A stretch of 64,000 nt of DNA, from contig OY755241.1 of the NCBI GenBank assembly GCA_963576725.1, positions 78,542,003 to 78,606,002 on the forward strand. Direction: 5' to 3'. Below are positions 35,690-47,758 of the stretch, in pieces. Made by a program: the position numbers and the translations under genes. Below the pieces are notes generated by a model. The model had not been told where the DNA came from and did not search any database. It saw nothing but the letters and a program-made list of their open reading frames with translations. The DNA is from Azorinus chamasolen. Taxonomy: Eukaryota > Mollusca > Bivalvia > Cardiida > Solecurtidae. The first letter of the stretch is position 1. Each line of letters starts with the position of its first letter.

Positions 35690-36178
35690 ATTTGATTGGC
35701 TGAGACCCTCCACGTGAACGGGGTGTAAGAAACCGTACACCCCGTTTGATCCAAGGTATACGGACTCAAGTTTGTCACGTGACTGATCGGTTTTGTTTCA
35801 TCATCAATTCGCATAAACAAACTCAATTTCTGTGTTTATAAGGTGGGTTTTTCCTATGAAATAAACGGAATTCATCCATACAAACTGTCTAGCATCTACA
35901 CACATGGACAAAAACAACTTATGTATCAATTACATGTTTGTATCTTGCTTCTTTTGTTTTCCCCAAATACCCCAAATCTTGTTTACTTACAGTGCGTGAA
36001 AATCAGCGCGTGAGTTTGAGTGACGTCAAACGTCATTTTTGAGTCAGGACTTATTGACAGTTGTGCCAAATCGCACGCGCCGTAAGTAAACAAGTGTTTT
36101 GAGGGATTTAATATACAGAATTTCGTTAGGTTATGCGTATATTCTTTCTTGTAATGGATCAAGACTGGAAATAAATTC
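35690..36178. mobile_element. Unclassified element beside a foldback
   Basis: It begins tttgattggctgagaccctc and has an inner hairpin cggggtgtaagaaaccgtac/accccg near 35727. There is no coding content. It is followed directly by the palindrome at 36179. The start resembles the element at 23018 (ctgattggctcatgtgacc). Confidence 0.4.
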
Positions 36179-36317
36179 GTTACACGGTGTTTCGGCAGGG
36201 TGTACGGGTTTGTATGACGCTTTTGGATTCCGTATTTCCTGAGCGCTTCGCGCTCAGGAAATACGGAATCCAAAACCGTCATACAAACCCGTACACCCTG
36301 CCGAAACACCGTGTAAC
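36179..36317. repeat. 139-bp near-perfect palindrome
   Basis: gttacacggtgtttcggcag is inverted as ctgccgaaacaccgtgtaac. The centre is gagcgcttcgcgctc, and one mismatch was seen (gcttttgg against ccaaaacc). A short ORF runs open on both strands only because the arms mirror each other. Confidence 0.85.
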
Positions 36318-36599
36318 TAATATTATCCGGGATATTGGTATTGCACTTTTTCCATTCTTCTTGCTGTCATTCCAGCCTTTCAAATATTGTTCTTGGACAT
36401 AGTTCTATACAACAAGGCCTGAGCTCTTGAATAACCTGAGGGTTTTAGATAAGGGGTGTATTTACAATACTAATATCATCATTTCTCCTCTAAACCCTAT
36501 GCTATGACCACTCTTAAGAATGATCTTGAATCTGACAGCACTGTAATGTGTGTACTCAAAGAGAAACACTTCTTTTGACATTTTATACAAGTTTTAAAA

Positions 36600-36835
36600 A
36601 TAATGACCCTTTACTTTTTGCGCCTTTGCAAACAGAGTAGACCCAGATCAGGTGGCCCTTGAAGGAGCCATCTGATCAAGGTCTGCTTTGTTTGCATATG
36701 AAATTATATAGTTTTTAAATGTGATTCTACAGTTTCTGCAAAGGTATTAACAATACTGTGTTCATACACCATAATAAATATTTATGATGTTATTATTTGC
36801 CGAATGATTATTTATGAGGTAAAGGGTTAAGATTC
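36600..36835. mobile_element. MITE, ttaaccctttac family
   Basis: Words gcaaacagagtagacccaga, the core ggtggcccttgaaggagcca and a right end gaggtaaagggttaa. Confidence 0.55.
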
Positions 36836-37091
36836 CATTTTTAAAACTTCATTGAACAATGTCACCTACCTGTATTTCAATTTAATGTAGATTTGTCTTC
36901 CCTTTCTTTGGATAATAGCACAATCTGAGCTGGATATGTAGTGTTTTCTATTAGAGACATAATGGTATATAATATATATAGATTTACCACATGCAGATTC
37001 GGTAAAAAAATATTGACATCATGAATATTACAAATGTAACTAACTGAGTTAAGAGAATGACTGTTTTTTCTCTTCTGATTTTCATTTACAG

Positions 37092-37251
37092 ACCAGGGTA
37101 CAAGTAATTCAACCAAGAGGCAGAAGACTGGAAGTGACAGTGACTCTTCTTCTTCTGACAGTGAGATTGACTTTGGACTTAGTGACACAAGACTCTGACA
37201 GTGATAATGACAACTTCAATCCATTTGGTAATGGATCTGACAGTGATGATG
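37092..37251 (+). CDS. SBNO acidic-linker exon with +1 frameshift
   Basis: Acceptor catttacag and donor gtgagt. The frame reads DQGTSNSTKRQKTGSDSDSS, then SSDSEIDFGLSDT. After one extra base (near 37184-37190, gacacaagac) it continues DSDSDNDNFNPFGNGSDSDD. The 160-nt length is one more than the neighbouring phases require. The second part matches 'DDDDFNPFL...DD' of SBNO1. Unshifted translation stops at TGA 37196-37198. Confidence 0.85.
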
Positions 37252-37296
37252 GTGAGTTGTTAATACTGCTTCAGTTCAATTGATGTCATTGTTACT

Positions 37297-38088
37297 ATGC
37301 CCTTTACATAACCCTTTGAGATAAAGCTTTTAAAATTGGAACACTTGTTCACCGTTACAACCTTCACCTGTAGGCAAGAGTAAATAACTCTGTCAGTCAT
37401 TTTGACCGAATTATGCCCCTTTTTAACTTAGAATTTTTGGTTAAGGCTTTGTTAAAGTCCATTTATTTACATAACCCTTTGAGATAAAGCTTTTAAACTT
37501 GGAACACTTGTTCACCGTTACAACCTTCACCTGTAGGCAAGAGTAAATAACTCTGTCAGTCATTTTGACCGAATTATGCCCCTTTTTAACTTAGAATTTT
37601 TGGTTAAGGCTTTGTTAAAGTCCATTTATTTTCATAACCCTTTGAGATAAAGGTTTTAAACTTGGAACACTTGTTCACCCTCACAACCTTCACCTGTAGG
37701 CAAGAGTACATAACTCTGTCAAGCATTTTGACCGAATTATGCCCCTTTTTAACTTAGAATTTTTTGTTAAGGTTTTGGTTAAAGTCCACTTATTTACATA
37801 ACCCTTTCAGATAAAGCTTTTAAACTTGAAACATTTGTTCACCATCAGAAGCTTCATCTGTAGGCAAGAGTAAATACAATGCAACTTTGTCAAGCATTTA
37901 GACACAATAATGGCACTTTTCAATTTAGAATTTTTGGTTAAGGTTTTTTGTTAAAGTATGCCTATTTACAACCTTGAAACTTGGTCGCAAAATTGGGCTT
38001 AGAATTTGAGTTCAGCAAATACGTTAACCCCAGTTTATGTTGAACAAGACCCCGAAGGGCGTATATTGTGTCCACTGGCACTCTTGTT
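37297..38088 (-). mobile_element. Helitron-like element, head missing
   Basis: Five ~145-bp units (gataaagcttttaaacttgg, acctgtaggcaagagtaaat) and a tail ccactggcactcttgtt. Same family as 32224-33607. Confidence 0.65.
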
Positions 38089-38103
38089 TGCGTTTGTTTT
38101 TTG

Positions 38104-39928
38104 TTAGCTCACCAGAGCACAAAGTGCTCAAGGTGAGCTATTGTGATACCCCTGTGTCCGGCGTCCGTCGTCCGTCTGTCCATCTGTCCGTCTGTCCGTC
38201 TGTCAGTCTGTCCGCACTCACCAAAGGGTAGTTGTGTGACTTTTTCTAACTAGTCCCACAAGTAAAATCATTAACCTGGCCATCTCTTGTGACATTAACC
38301 TGGCCATTTCTTGTGACATTAACCTGGCCAGTTGTGGGACATAGGGTTAGGGTTAGGGTTAGCTTCCAGATCATTCTTTTCCAAAGTTAGAGCCAAAAAT
38401 AGTTTTTCTTGTGGGACTAGTCACACAAGAAAAGATCAAAGGAAAAAGTCACTGTCCGTCTGTCTGTCCGTCAACAATTTCAAACAACTTCTTCTCTGAA
38501 ACCGACTGCCCAATTGTAACCAAACTTGGTCAGATACATACTGTGGGTGGGTGCTTCAAAAGTTGTTCAAAGATAGTGGGCGGGGCCATCGGTCTTGTTG
38601 CCATGGCAACTGTACGCAATATCTAGAAAAATCTTCTTCTCCAGAATGACTTGTCCGATTTGAATATAGTTTTCACCAAAATGTTTCTCAGTTGATAGAC
38701 TTGAAAAGTTGTTAAAAGAATTTTGATCCGGCAAAAAACATGGCCGCTAGAGGGCGTGGTCATTTTTTCCATATATGGTAATATATGAAAATCTTTAAAA
38801 ATCTTCTTCTCTGAAACCATTCTGTCCTAGACCATTGATATTTGGTATGTAGCATGATCTTATGGTCCTCTACAAAGATTGTTCAAATTATGACCCCCGG
38901 GCCAAAATTGGCCCCGCCCAAGGGCTTATCAGTTTTTCATTGGAAAATCTTTAAAAATCTTCTTCTCTGAAACTGTAAGGCCTAGAACTTTGATATTTGG
39001 TATGTAGCATGATCTTATGGTCCTCTACAAAGAATGTTCAAATAATGACCCCTGGGCCAAAAATGGCCCCGCCCAAGGGCTTATCAGTTTTTCATAGGAA
39101 AATCTTTAAAAATCTTCTTTTCTGAAACTGTAAGGCCTAGACCTTTGATATTTCGTATGTAGCATGATCTTATGATCCTCTACAAATATTGTTCAAATTA
39201 TGACCCCCGGGCCAAAAATTGGCCCCGCCCAAGGGCTTATCAGTTTTTCATAGGAAAAGCTTTAAAAATCTTCTTCTCGGAAACTGTAAGGCCTAGACCT
39301 CTGATATTTAGTATGTAGCATGATCTTATGGTGCTCTACAAAAGTTGTTCAAATTATGATCCTCGGGCCAAAAAGGGCCCCGCCCAAGGGCTTATCAGTT
39401 TTTCATAGGAAAATCTTTAAAAATCTTCTTCTCTGAAACTGTAAGGCCTAGACCTTTGATATTTAGTATGTAGCATGATCTTACGGTCCTCTACAAATAT
39501 TGTTCAAATTATGACCCCCAAGCCAAAAATGGCCCCGCCCAAGGGCTTATCAGTTTTTCATAGGAAAATCTTTAAAAATCTACTGAAACTGTAAGGCCTA
39601 GACCTTTGATATTTGGTATGTAACATGATCTAATGATCCTCTACAAATATGTAGCTGTGGCTTGTGGTCCTCTGCCAAGAATGTTTAACTTACGACCCTG
39701 ACCACTGGGCAAAACTTGGCCCTGCCTCAGGTCTTATCAGTTTTTCATGGGAAAAATATAAATATTATCTTTCTCTGAAACCATAAGGCTTAGACCTTTA
39801 ATTAATGGCATATTGCTTTGCCTTGTGGTTCTCTACCAAGGGTGTACACATGATTTCTTGTGGTCAAATATGGCCCGCCCCTGGGGTTATGTCTGGTGAG
39901 CGCTTCAGGGCCTCATGGCCCTCTTGTT
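38104..39928 (-). mobile_element. Helitron-like element, 155-bp family, full length
   Basis: Head agctcaccagagcacaaagt, gtccgtctgtccg microsatellite carrying an inserted MITE (38214-38452), about eight 155-bp units, and tail catggccctcttgtt. This is the most complete copy of the family here. Confidence 0.75.
38214..38452. mobile_element. MITE with telomere-like repeats, inserted in GTCC array
   Basis: Left end gggtagttgtgtgacttttt. Inside are repeated acattaacctggccat words and gggttagggttagggttag. The right end ggaaaaagtcact is truncated. gtccgtctgtccg lies on both sides. Confidence 0.7.
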
Positions 39929-40129
39929 AAAATTGTTGGGACTCATTGTTATCAGTCAGGACCCATTGTTTGAAATGTTGTGCATCCTACTGGACTCATA
40001 AATGTCAAAGGTAAAATGATCACTGCCCTTACAACTAGTAATTGGGAAAATAATTTATTCTTATGTAACCCTTATAGATAGTTCTACAAACATTAAAGTT
40101 TCGATGTTCTTTTCCAATAAAATAAATGT

Positions 40130-40300
40130 AATTGCATATACATATTAAACACCATCCATACTTTCATTGCGCACCCAGCCCATACTGCTCGCAAGCCCAA
40201 GGTCAAGGTCAAATGACTACGTAATTTTACGTGCAACTAGGCAAGCACCACCACAGGGACATCGCTGTGTCTTATGGACACAATAATTTTCTAGTTTTTG
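40130..40300 (-). mobile_element. Helitron-like tail fragment
   Basis: The words caccatccatactttcattg, ggcaagcaccaccacaggga and the tail gacacaataattttctagtt match the ends of the copies at 35392 and 59053. Confidence 0.5.
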
Positions 40301-40599
40301 ATGTTTATTTTTTGTGTATTAGGGAGGGGGGGGGGTGTATTCAGATAAAAACAGACTGCCCCTCCATAGACAAGATTTGTCCAAGAATAAGTACTTTTCT
40401 ACAGTACAATACAGATTATGATGAAACTTCACTGTAATAGCTCCAACCATTAGATCCTTACTACTGCACTTTTTATTAGATTCTGACAGTAAATACAGAA
40501 GTTCTTACCTTGTCTGTATGTTTCAAGGGAAAGAAAAATAGTAGCATGCCTGTTTTAGACTTCAGTTCTACCCTAGTTACCCTAAGTATTTGGACAGAC

Positions 40600-41045
40600 A
40601 AACTTAGATAAATAGTGCAGACCCAGATCAAATGGTTCCTGAAGGAGCCATTTGATCTGGGTCTTCACTATTTGCTACTCAGACTAATTTTAATGTATCA
40701 AAATTATGCCAAATTGACTTTATACTCTGCTGTACTAACAAGCGGAGAGGAGAGATTGGATGTCCAGATATATAGTGTAATTAGAGTAGTAGTGAATATA
40801 AATAGTCTGCATGTAATGCTGAATCATACTTTAACTCTTTACTTCATGAATATTCATGTAAGACATAATGACATCATGAATATGTATTAGATGAGCACAG
40901 GAATTTTTGGCTATAGTAGGAATTGTAGAATCATATCTATATTATTTCCTGTAAAGCAATCCGAGCATTCCCTGGTCAGATGGTTCCTACAGGAGCTGTT
41001 TGATCTGGGTCTAGTCTAGAAAGACATAATTAACCCTTTACCCAA
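40600..41045. repeat. Two degenerate ttaaccc MITEs
   Basis: A palindrome gcagacccagatcaaatggt/accatttgatctgggtct-like lies at about 40615-40675. A tcatgaatattcatgtaaga MITE with gatctgggtctagtct follows at about 40835-41045. Confidence 0.5.
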
Positions 41046-41281
41046 TAGCCTGTTTCTAGTTTTGAAGACATATGACCACTTAAAGCAGGTTGAAAGTAAA
41101 GCAGAATGCGCCTTAAGGCGCATTCTGCTTTACTTTCAGCCTGCTTTAAGCTACCATCTACTAGGATATAGAAAATATTTATTATGCAATATGTTCATGA
41201 CTGTATGAATTTGAACTATTTTCTTCAGCGGAGGAATAAATCAAACACGCGAAAAGCCGCTTCTATCAGGTAAAGGGTTAA
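41032..41281. mobile_element. MITE with aaagtaaagcagaatgcgcc palindrome
   Basis: The ends are ttaaccctttaccc and ggtaaagggttaa. The central dyad has arms cttaaagcaggttgaaagta and tactttcagcctgctttaag around gaatgcgccttaaggcgcattc. A related dyad is at 47050-47157. Confidence 0.6.
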
Positions 41282-42007
41282 ATGTTCATGCGTATATAGG
41301 AATCACCTTGTCCGTCTGCTCTCAGTCACTCACGTTTTCCGGGACATTTGCTTTTTTCTTGAAAACCGTTTTTGATACCACCTTCAAACTTTATACATAG
41401 TCTTCTTCATGTTTCATAACTCTTGCACAAAATTTGACAGAATTATGCCCCTTTTAAACTTCATATTTTGTCTCTTAATTGGGACATATTTTTGGGACAT
41501 TTTTCTTGAAACCCGTTTTATGATATTGTCTTCAAACTTGGTACACATTATGAGGGTGATGAGAGGATGTGCAGTCAACAAGGGTTGTAACTCTAAATTC
41601 ATTTTTGAGAGAGTTATTCCCCTTAGTTACTTTTCAGAAGCAATTTATTGTCCGGAGCGTAATATGAACTAAATTCTCAGGTATTGTAGACACAACTGTG
41701 AAACTTTGTCTATGGATAGAAGGTGATCAGAGGATGTGCAGTTAACAAGGGTTGTAACTCTAAATTCATTATTGAGGGAGTTATTTCCTTTAGTTACTTT
41801 TCAGAAGCAATATTTTGTCTGGAGCATAACTTCTCAAGTATTGTAGGCACAAATGTGAAACTTTATATATGGCTAGAGGGTGATGAGCGGATGTGCAGTT
41901 AACAAAGTTTGTAAATCTAATTCATTTTTATACCCCCCACAACGAAGTTTGGGGGGGGTATACTGGAATCAGGTTGTCCGTCTGTCCGTCTGTCCGCACT
42001 CACCAAA

Positions 42008-42150
42008 GGGTAGTTGTGTGACTTTTTCTAACTAGTCCCACAAGTAAAATCATTAACCTGGCCATCTCTTGTGACATTAACCTGGCCATTTCTTGTGACA
42101 TTAACCTGGCCAGTTGTGGGACATAGGGTTAGGGTTAGCTTCCAGATCAT
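42008..42150. mobile_element. Telomere-motif MITE, 3'-truncated copy
   Basis: It starts gggtagttgtgtgacttttt and stops at cagatcat after agggttagggttagc. It then runs straight into ccgtccgtccg. Confidence 0.65.
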
Positions 42151-42184
42151 CCGTCCGTCCGTCTGTCCGTCCGCAATCACCAAA

Positions 42185-42421
42185 GGGTAGTTGTGTGACT
42201 TTTTCTAACTAGTCCCACAAGTAAAATCATTAACCTGGCCATCTCTTGTGACATTAACCTGGCCATTTCTTGTGACATAAACCTGGCCAGTTGTGGGACA
42301 TAGGGTAAGGGTTAGGGTTAGCTTCCAGATCATTCTATTCCAAAGTTAGAGCCAAAAATAGTTTTACTTGTGGGACTAGTCCCACAAGAAAAGATCAAAG
42401 GAAAAAGTCACACAACTACCC
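42185..42421. mobile_element. Telomere-motif MITE, complete copy
   Basis: 237 bp with inverted ends gggtagttgtgtgacttttt and aaaaagtcacacaactaccc. Inner inverted words are actagtcccacaag/cttgtgggactagt, and agggtaagggttagggttag lies inside. gtccgtccg lies on both sides. Confidence 0.75.
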
Positions 42422-44271
42422 ATTTGTTAGGATGTCCGTCCGTGGACACAATTTTGTCCGGCCTTCTTCTTCTACAGTTTTGTTTCAATTTTGTTGAAAG
42501 TTCATATATAGCCATATGACCATATAAACCTGTGCACCGCATATTTCCGTTATGATCGGACCACTACTTCAGGAGTTATCTCCCCTTTTTAGTCCCCAGG
42601 TACCAATGTTTTCTGGTTTTCTGGACTTTTTATGGAAGTGACTCGAGATATCTACTCAATATTTAGTACAAAGCTAAATCTAGATAAGTTACAGCTTATA
42701 TAACAATCTCAGCCCGGTTGAATAATTACATCCAGAGTTATTGCCCTTGAACTTTAATTTTTTTCTTCAAATTTGGGATTTTCCAGACTTTTTTGGGAAG
42801 TGGTTGCAGATATTAACTTTATATTTGGCATAAAGCTAACTCTAGATATATTACAGCTTAATTCCTAATCTCAGTCTGGTTGAATAATTTTTGCCAGAGT
42901 TACGGCCCTTGAACTTTAATTTTTTATCAAATTTTCAATTTTCTGGTCTTTCTTAGGAAGTGGTTGGAGATATTAACTTCATATTTGCAATAAAGCTAAA
43001 TCTAGATGTGGTACAGCTTAAGTTCAAATATGGGTTTGGTTGAATAATTTTTGTCAGAGTTATTGTCCTTGAACTTAATGTTTTTCTGAAAAGGTACCTA
43101 GTTTTAGAACTTTGGATTTGAAAAAAACCTCATGAAACGGTCTTGTTTCTCTGAATTATTCTTCATTTTTATTACATACATTAGGTTGGGGCATGTATTG
43201 TTTTTAAATCTCTTCATGTTTCTGTATGTGCATATGTTCAGATTGATGATAGGTGTTCTGATAAGCAGACAGGTGGGAGGTATTCGTTAGCCTTTGGCTT
43301 ACAGTTCTAGTTAAGGGAGTTATTCCCCTTTGTTACTTTTCAGAAGCAATTTTTATCTGGAACATAACTTCTCAAGTATTGTAGGTACAACTGTGAAACT
43401 TTATATATGGATAGAGGGTGAGGAGAGGATGTGCAGTCAACAAGGACTGTAACTCTGAATTCATTTTTGAGGGATTAGTTTCCCATTGTTACTTTTCTTA
43501 AGTATGTTTTTGTCCAGAGCATAACTTCTCAAGTACTACTACTAGATTTCTTCACCATTGAACCTCAAATTTTGCATATGCATTTATAATGATGTGTGTG
43601 ACATAATTTTGATGTGAGTCATTCCTTGACTGGACTTTAAAACATTTCTTTCTGCAAGTGTGGATGAAAGGATTATTGAACTATTGCCTTTTGTATTGAA
43701 GTCATTGGATCTTTTGACAAGGGTGTTGGTATCAATCACCTTTAGTGATAGTTCTAGTATTTAATGGCCCTGCCTTTAGGCGACGGGGGTATAAGTTTTA
43801 CTCTTGTCCGTACATATGTCCGTCCTGTAAAATTTTCGTCAAAGATTTCTTGTGTGTATGCTGGAATTATTTTATCTTTGGTCTGAAGCTTAATCCTAGT
43901 GAGTTGTAGCGTGCCTCCCCATTTCAGGGCTGTGATTCATCTACTTCCTATTGGCCTACTGGGCATCTGTGTCTTTTGGACACAATTTCTTTTACTTGAA
44001 GATTGATTTAGATTGTATCTGAAAATACATACTTATACATTTCTAAGCAGTGTAGACCCAGATCAGACAGTATATATTTGTTTAGTTGGATACTAAAACA
44101 TGCTGACATTGATAAACCTTGATGACATGCTTATCTTTTACACAGCGACTTGTGTAGGTCTACTATACACTGTTTATATCACATTTTCTCAGTGTCGCAC
44201 AATGTTCAGTGTTACACAATGCATACGTATTTGTGTGTATTTATGCAGATTTGTTCAATTTCTGTTTGCAG

Positions 44272-44430
44272 ATCCATGGCGGAAGAGAAAGAAATCAAAA
44301 TCAAAAGTAAAGGAAAAGAAGAAGAAAGAAAAGAAGAAGAAGAAAGAGAAGGATTCAGATGTGGAGTTTGACTGTGCATTGGCAGCTGCTGGTCTCTTGA
44401 AGAAAGAGAATCCATTAAATGGGAACAGTG
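44272..44430 (+). CDS. SBNO Lys-rich exon: DPWRKRKKSK
   Basis: Acceptor gtttgcag and donor gtaagt. It reads DPWRKRKKSKSKVKEKKKKE, further Lys-rich residues, then DSDVEFDCALAAAGLLKKEN and PLNGNS. SBNO1 has a 'DPWL' motif, a Lys run and an 'ALLASGL' helix at this place. The basic run is a likely nuclear localisation signal. Confidence 0.88.
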
Positions 44431-45351
44431 GTAAGTATAATGCCAGTAAGTGCATAGATCACAGGAAAACGGAGCAGACACTGATCAGACAGCTACTACA
44501 AGAGCTGTATGATCTTAGCCTACTCTGTTTGCAAAGTTTTTACAAAGTATCTCTATATCAGTTAAAGGGTTAATCACTGACACATGTGTTGTGATACAGG
44601 TTAGATATGGAGAAAGAGATTTTTTGAATTTCTAATCTTAGTTTGGAATAATTAAAATGAACAATCTGGAATAGTGAATGAAGTGTGTAGACAAAAACCA
44701 GTGGTCACATCTTTTTAAACAGGATGTGTACCGTTTATCTGGTCACATCTATTTAATCAGGATATGTACCGTTTATTTGGTCAGACTCTTGATAAAGAGG
44801 ATTTGAATCACAGAAGTTTTGTGAAAAAATGCATGTACAGATTGAACAGTATAACGAGACCCACTGTATGAAAACTAACTTTTAGGCTTTGTAAATAGTG
44901 TAGAACCAGATTGGTCATAGTTCTACACTTATCAGATTTATACTTGTTGTCACTCAAGTCAGCAAAACAATAGGGTCATGTGGTTGAGAAATTATACAGG
45001 ACCTGATCAGCAAATCATGAACTGATCAGATTTTACTTTTTTGTGTCCTTACTCTTATAAGGTTGTAATATTTTCAGTACAAGCCCTTTGCAAAATCCTT
45101 TAATCCATAAATACACCTTTAAATGCCTTTGCAACAGAAAAGACCCGTATCAGATGGCTCCTTGTTGGAGCCTCTGATTAGAGCTTGCTCTGTTTGCTTA
45201 TCGAATGATATAGATTTTATTCTACTTTGCCATTATCATGAATATCTGTGCTCATAGACCATTAAGTAGAGTAATCTAATTATTATTCCAACTGTCATTA
45301 TTTCTTACATGAATATTCATGGAGTCGTCTGTCCTAATTTTGTATTTGTAG

Positions 45352-45488
45352 GTGGCGATGCAATAGAGAAGGCCTTTGCCATGAAGAGGGAACTGTTAGA
45401 TAGGATAGAACTGCTTGGGGAAAATCTACCACCCAATACTCTGGACCAGCTCATCGATGACCTTGGTGGGCCAGACAATGTGGCAGAG
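45352..45488 (+). CDS. SBNO exon: [21 protein letters not shown]
   Basis: Acceptor gtatttgtag and donor gtaggg. It reads [45 protein letters not shown]. The LPPNTLD-LID-LGGP core is diagnostic of SBNO. It enters with two bases completing Gly and ends in phase 0. Confidence 0.94.
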
Positions 45489-45594
45489 GTAGGGGAAAAG
45501 AAGTACCTTGTCTATACTGAAACATTACCCTTTACTTGATAATTCTTTCTTTTACACCTGTTATTGCTTACAGTGTAGAACCTAATCAGAAACA

Positions 45595-45780
45595 CCTGTA
45601 GCAGCTTTTTATCAGGGGCTGCTGTGTTTGTCCTGTAGCAGCTTTTTATCAGGGGCTGTTCTGTCCTGTAGCAGCTTTTTATCAGGGGCTGCTCTGTCTG
45701 TCCTGCAGCAGCTTTTTATCAGGGGCTGTTCTGTCCTGTAGCAGCTTTTTATCAGGGGCTGCTCTGTTTGCTTATATGCT
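45595..45780. repeat. Short tandem of gcagctttttatcaggggct
   Basis: Five copies of a ~40-46 bp unit (gcagctttttatcaggggct, gctctgtttgtcctgta) arose by expansion of the hairpin core of a ttaaccc MITE. Confidence 0.6.
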
Positions 45781-45825
45781 ACAGATTTGATTCTTAAACG
45801 TTTTCTAAGGCAGTAATGTCATTAG

Positions 45826-46016
45826 CTCGTCTGTTTTTGGAAGAAGAAAAAATGAGCTATTGTCATAACTCTGGCATCTGCGTTGTCATCCGGAAACTTT
45901 AATATTGGCTATTACTATTCATGCAAATCTTATGAAACTTCATGCATTTGTTAACTGTCACAAGGTCTATAATCGAACAGATGAGGTTTGTCACCCGCAT
46001 GTTATGCTCTTGTTTT
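45826..46016 (-). mobile_element. Short Helitron-like element (agctcgtctgttt head)
   Basis: Head tagctcgtctgtttttggaa with gagcta, one body unit with cttatgaaacttcatgcatt, and tail gaacagatgaggtttgtcac then atgctcttgtt. Related to 62346-62635. Confidence 0.55.
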
Positions 46017-46384
46017 ATATTGCTATGCCACCCAAGATTTAGATCAAGATACATGTATATTGTTTTGACCTGTCTTTTTGTATGTACATGTATGTCTATC
46101 TGTGTGTCGATCTGAAAAGTAATTTGGCCATAACTTTTGCTATTAGAGATGAATACTTTGCATGTATACTTACCTCATATGCTCAGTTTATCTGTCAAAG
46201 TGCATGTTGGGGACATGGTGTTTAGAAAACGCATCCTGTTGATACAAGAATTAAAGAAATATTCATAATTGGGGGATTCATCAAGCAAAAGATGGACTGT
46301 TGCTGCAGCATAACTCTTTGCAAGCTAAGTAAGTTTTCGTCTGCAAAAATTATCGTCTGCTTCAAGTCTTTAAATAAAAGGATT

Positions 46385-46485
46385 ATCATTATTTGCAGGT
46401 TAAAATGTCAAACAGTTTGGATCCTAATGAGATGCTGCAATATGCGACAATTCATCTGGATCCAAACTGTTTGCATAGGTAATCC
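46385..46485. repeat. Palindrome tttggatcctaatgag
   Basis: caaacagtttggatcctaat is inverted as tctggatccaaactgtttgc, around gatgctgcaatatgcgac. Same family as 11560-11656. Confidence 0.6.
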
Positions 46486-47049
46486 TGATTTTCTATATGT
46501 AAAATGTTTAGAATTGGTTGTAACTGTAGAACCTCTGCCACATTTTAATTTACATTTAGCATGCTGAGGAAATTTTCCTCCGAGTAAATGTTTTTTAAAG
46601 AAGATATTTCGTCTTTCGACCAAAAAGTTTGAAGCCTGATGAGATATGGAGTTTATATGTCATCATACCTGTATCTGGACTGTTTGCTTAGTGATGACAA
46701 GAGTCATATGATGTGTGGTAAATATTAGTTTTAGAGCAATTTGATCTGTATTTGCGCTAATTTGTTAATTTTATCTAGCAGAATGATTCTAATGTATCTA
46801 ATGTACATAATCAGAGGTAGCCTGATAATCATAAATATTTAGTCAAGCTTAGGCAAATACTTAGATATAGATCAGACTGCTCTTGAATGAGTACTGAGCT
46901 ACAGATAATGGTGTGTATCTAAATACTGAAAGTGTCATTTTTCCACTAAACCCTATACTGTGACTACTCTTTAGAGTCATCTGGTGGAAAAATAAGAGTT
47001 ATTCTTAAAAATGTATAGATTTATGCATATTGCATTAATTAGTTGGTAT

Positions 47050-47157
47050 TTAGGACAGGTGGCTGCTTAAAGCAAGGTGAAAGTAAAACAGAACGCTCCT
47101 ATAGGAGCTTTCTGTTTTACTTTCACCTTGCTTTAAGCAGCCACCTGCCTTTTACAC
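47050..47157. repeat. Palindrome gtggctgcttaaagcaaggt
   Basis: Arms caggtggctgcttaaagcaa and ttgctttaagcagccacctg are perfect over more than 40 bp, with ctcctataggag in the centre. Confidence 0.75.
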
Positions 47158-47363
47158 AAAATATTTGATGTAATTTAGTGGCCGTTATAGAGAGGTTTTA
47201 CTGTACTTTATTATTATCATTTAAAGCCATGAATGTTGTGTTAAATTGACTTTAATAATAATATTCAGTTTTAGAAACCAGTGGAGAGGGGAAATTGGGT
47301 GTATTTAGGGAAAACAAGGAAGTTATGGTGAACCTATATAATGGTGGGGGTTTTATGTTCTAG

Positions 47364-47492
47364 ATGACAGGTAGGAAGGGACGTATAGTGTGCACTGATG
47401 AGGGTATAAACTACGAATCTAGGAGTGAGGCGGACCTTCCACTGGAGATACTTAATCTCACTGAGAAACAGAGGTTTATGGATGGAGAAAAG
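47364..47492 (+). CDS. SBNO exon: [20 protein letters not shown]
   Basis: Acceptor atgttctag and donor gtagtg. It has 43 codons in phase 0, [43 protein letters not shown], closely matching SBNO1. Confidence 0.95.
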
Positions 47493-47758
47493 GTAGTGTA
47501 CCTTACTCTAATTCTCTTAGCTCTTACACGCTGTCAAAAAATAATGTCTGCTCAAATTTGGATCTGGTGCTAAGCCAATGACATTATAAATATTCACCCA
47601 CTTAATATTCATATTCATTATTTCTTATACGAATATTCATAGGATATTGGATTTATTTATTGTTAATAAGAATTATTCTGAAGCTGAATGTTACATTATC
47701 AAAAGAGGTAAATGTTTTGTTAGCTGCATTATAACTCTGCAATTTATGTTTGTTGTAG

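Larger units (their letters stand above)
41929..43312 (-). mobile_element. Inner Helitron-like element (taccccccacaacgaag head)
   Basis: Head accccccacaacgaagtttg, gtccgtctgtccg array carrying two telomere-motif MITEs, units with tctggttttctggacttttt and gttgcccttgaactttaat-like words, and tail acagttctagtt. Confidence 0.65.
41285..43765 (-). mobile_element. Helitron-like element interrupted by another
   Basis: The body repeats ggatgtgcagtcaacaaggg and acttttcagaagcaattt. It is split at ttcattttt (41929) and resumes at aagggagttattcccc (43313). It ends in cacctttagtgatagttcta like the element at 59155. Confidence 0.55.

Noticed and set aside
35983..36402. Near-identical ORFs on both strands (MFRQGVRVCM...)
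   Set aside because: They result from the 139-bp palindrome reading the same on both strands.
38341..38365. True telomere or fused chromosome end (gggttaggg)
   Set aside because: There are only two to three units, always inside the same 237-bp MITE with inverted ends.
44212..44481. Antisense Ser/Phe-rich ORFs opposite the Lys-rich exon
   Set aside because: They are shadows of the SBNO Lys-rich coding sequence.
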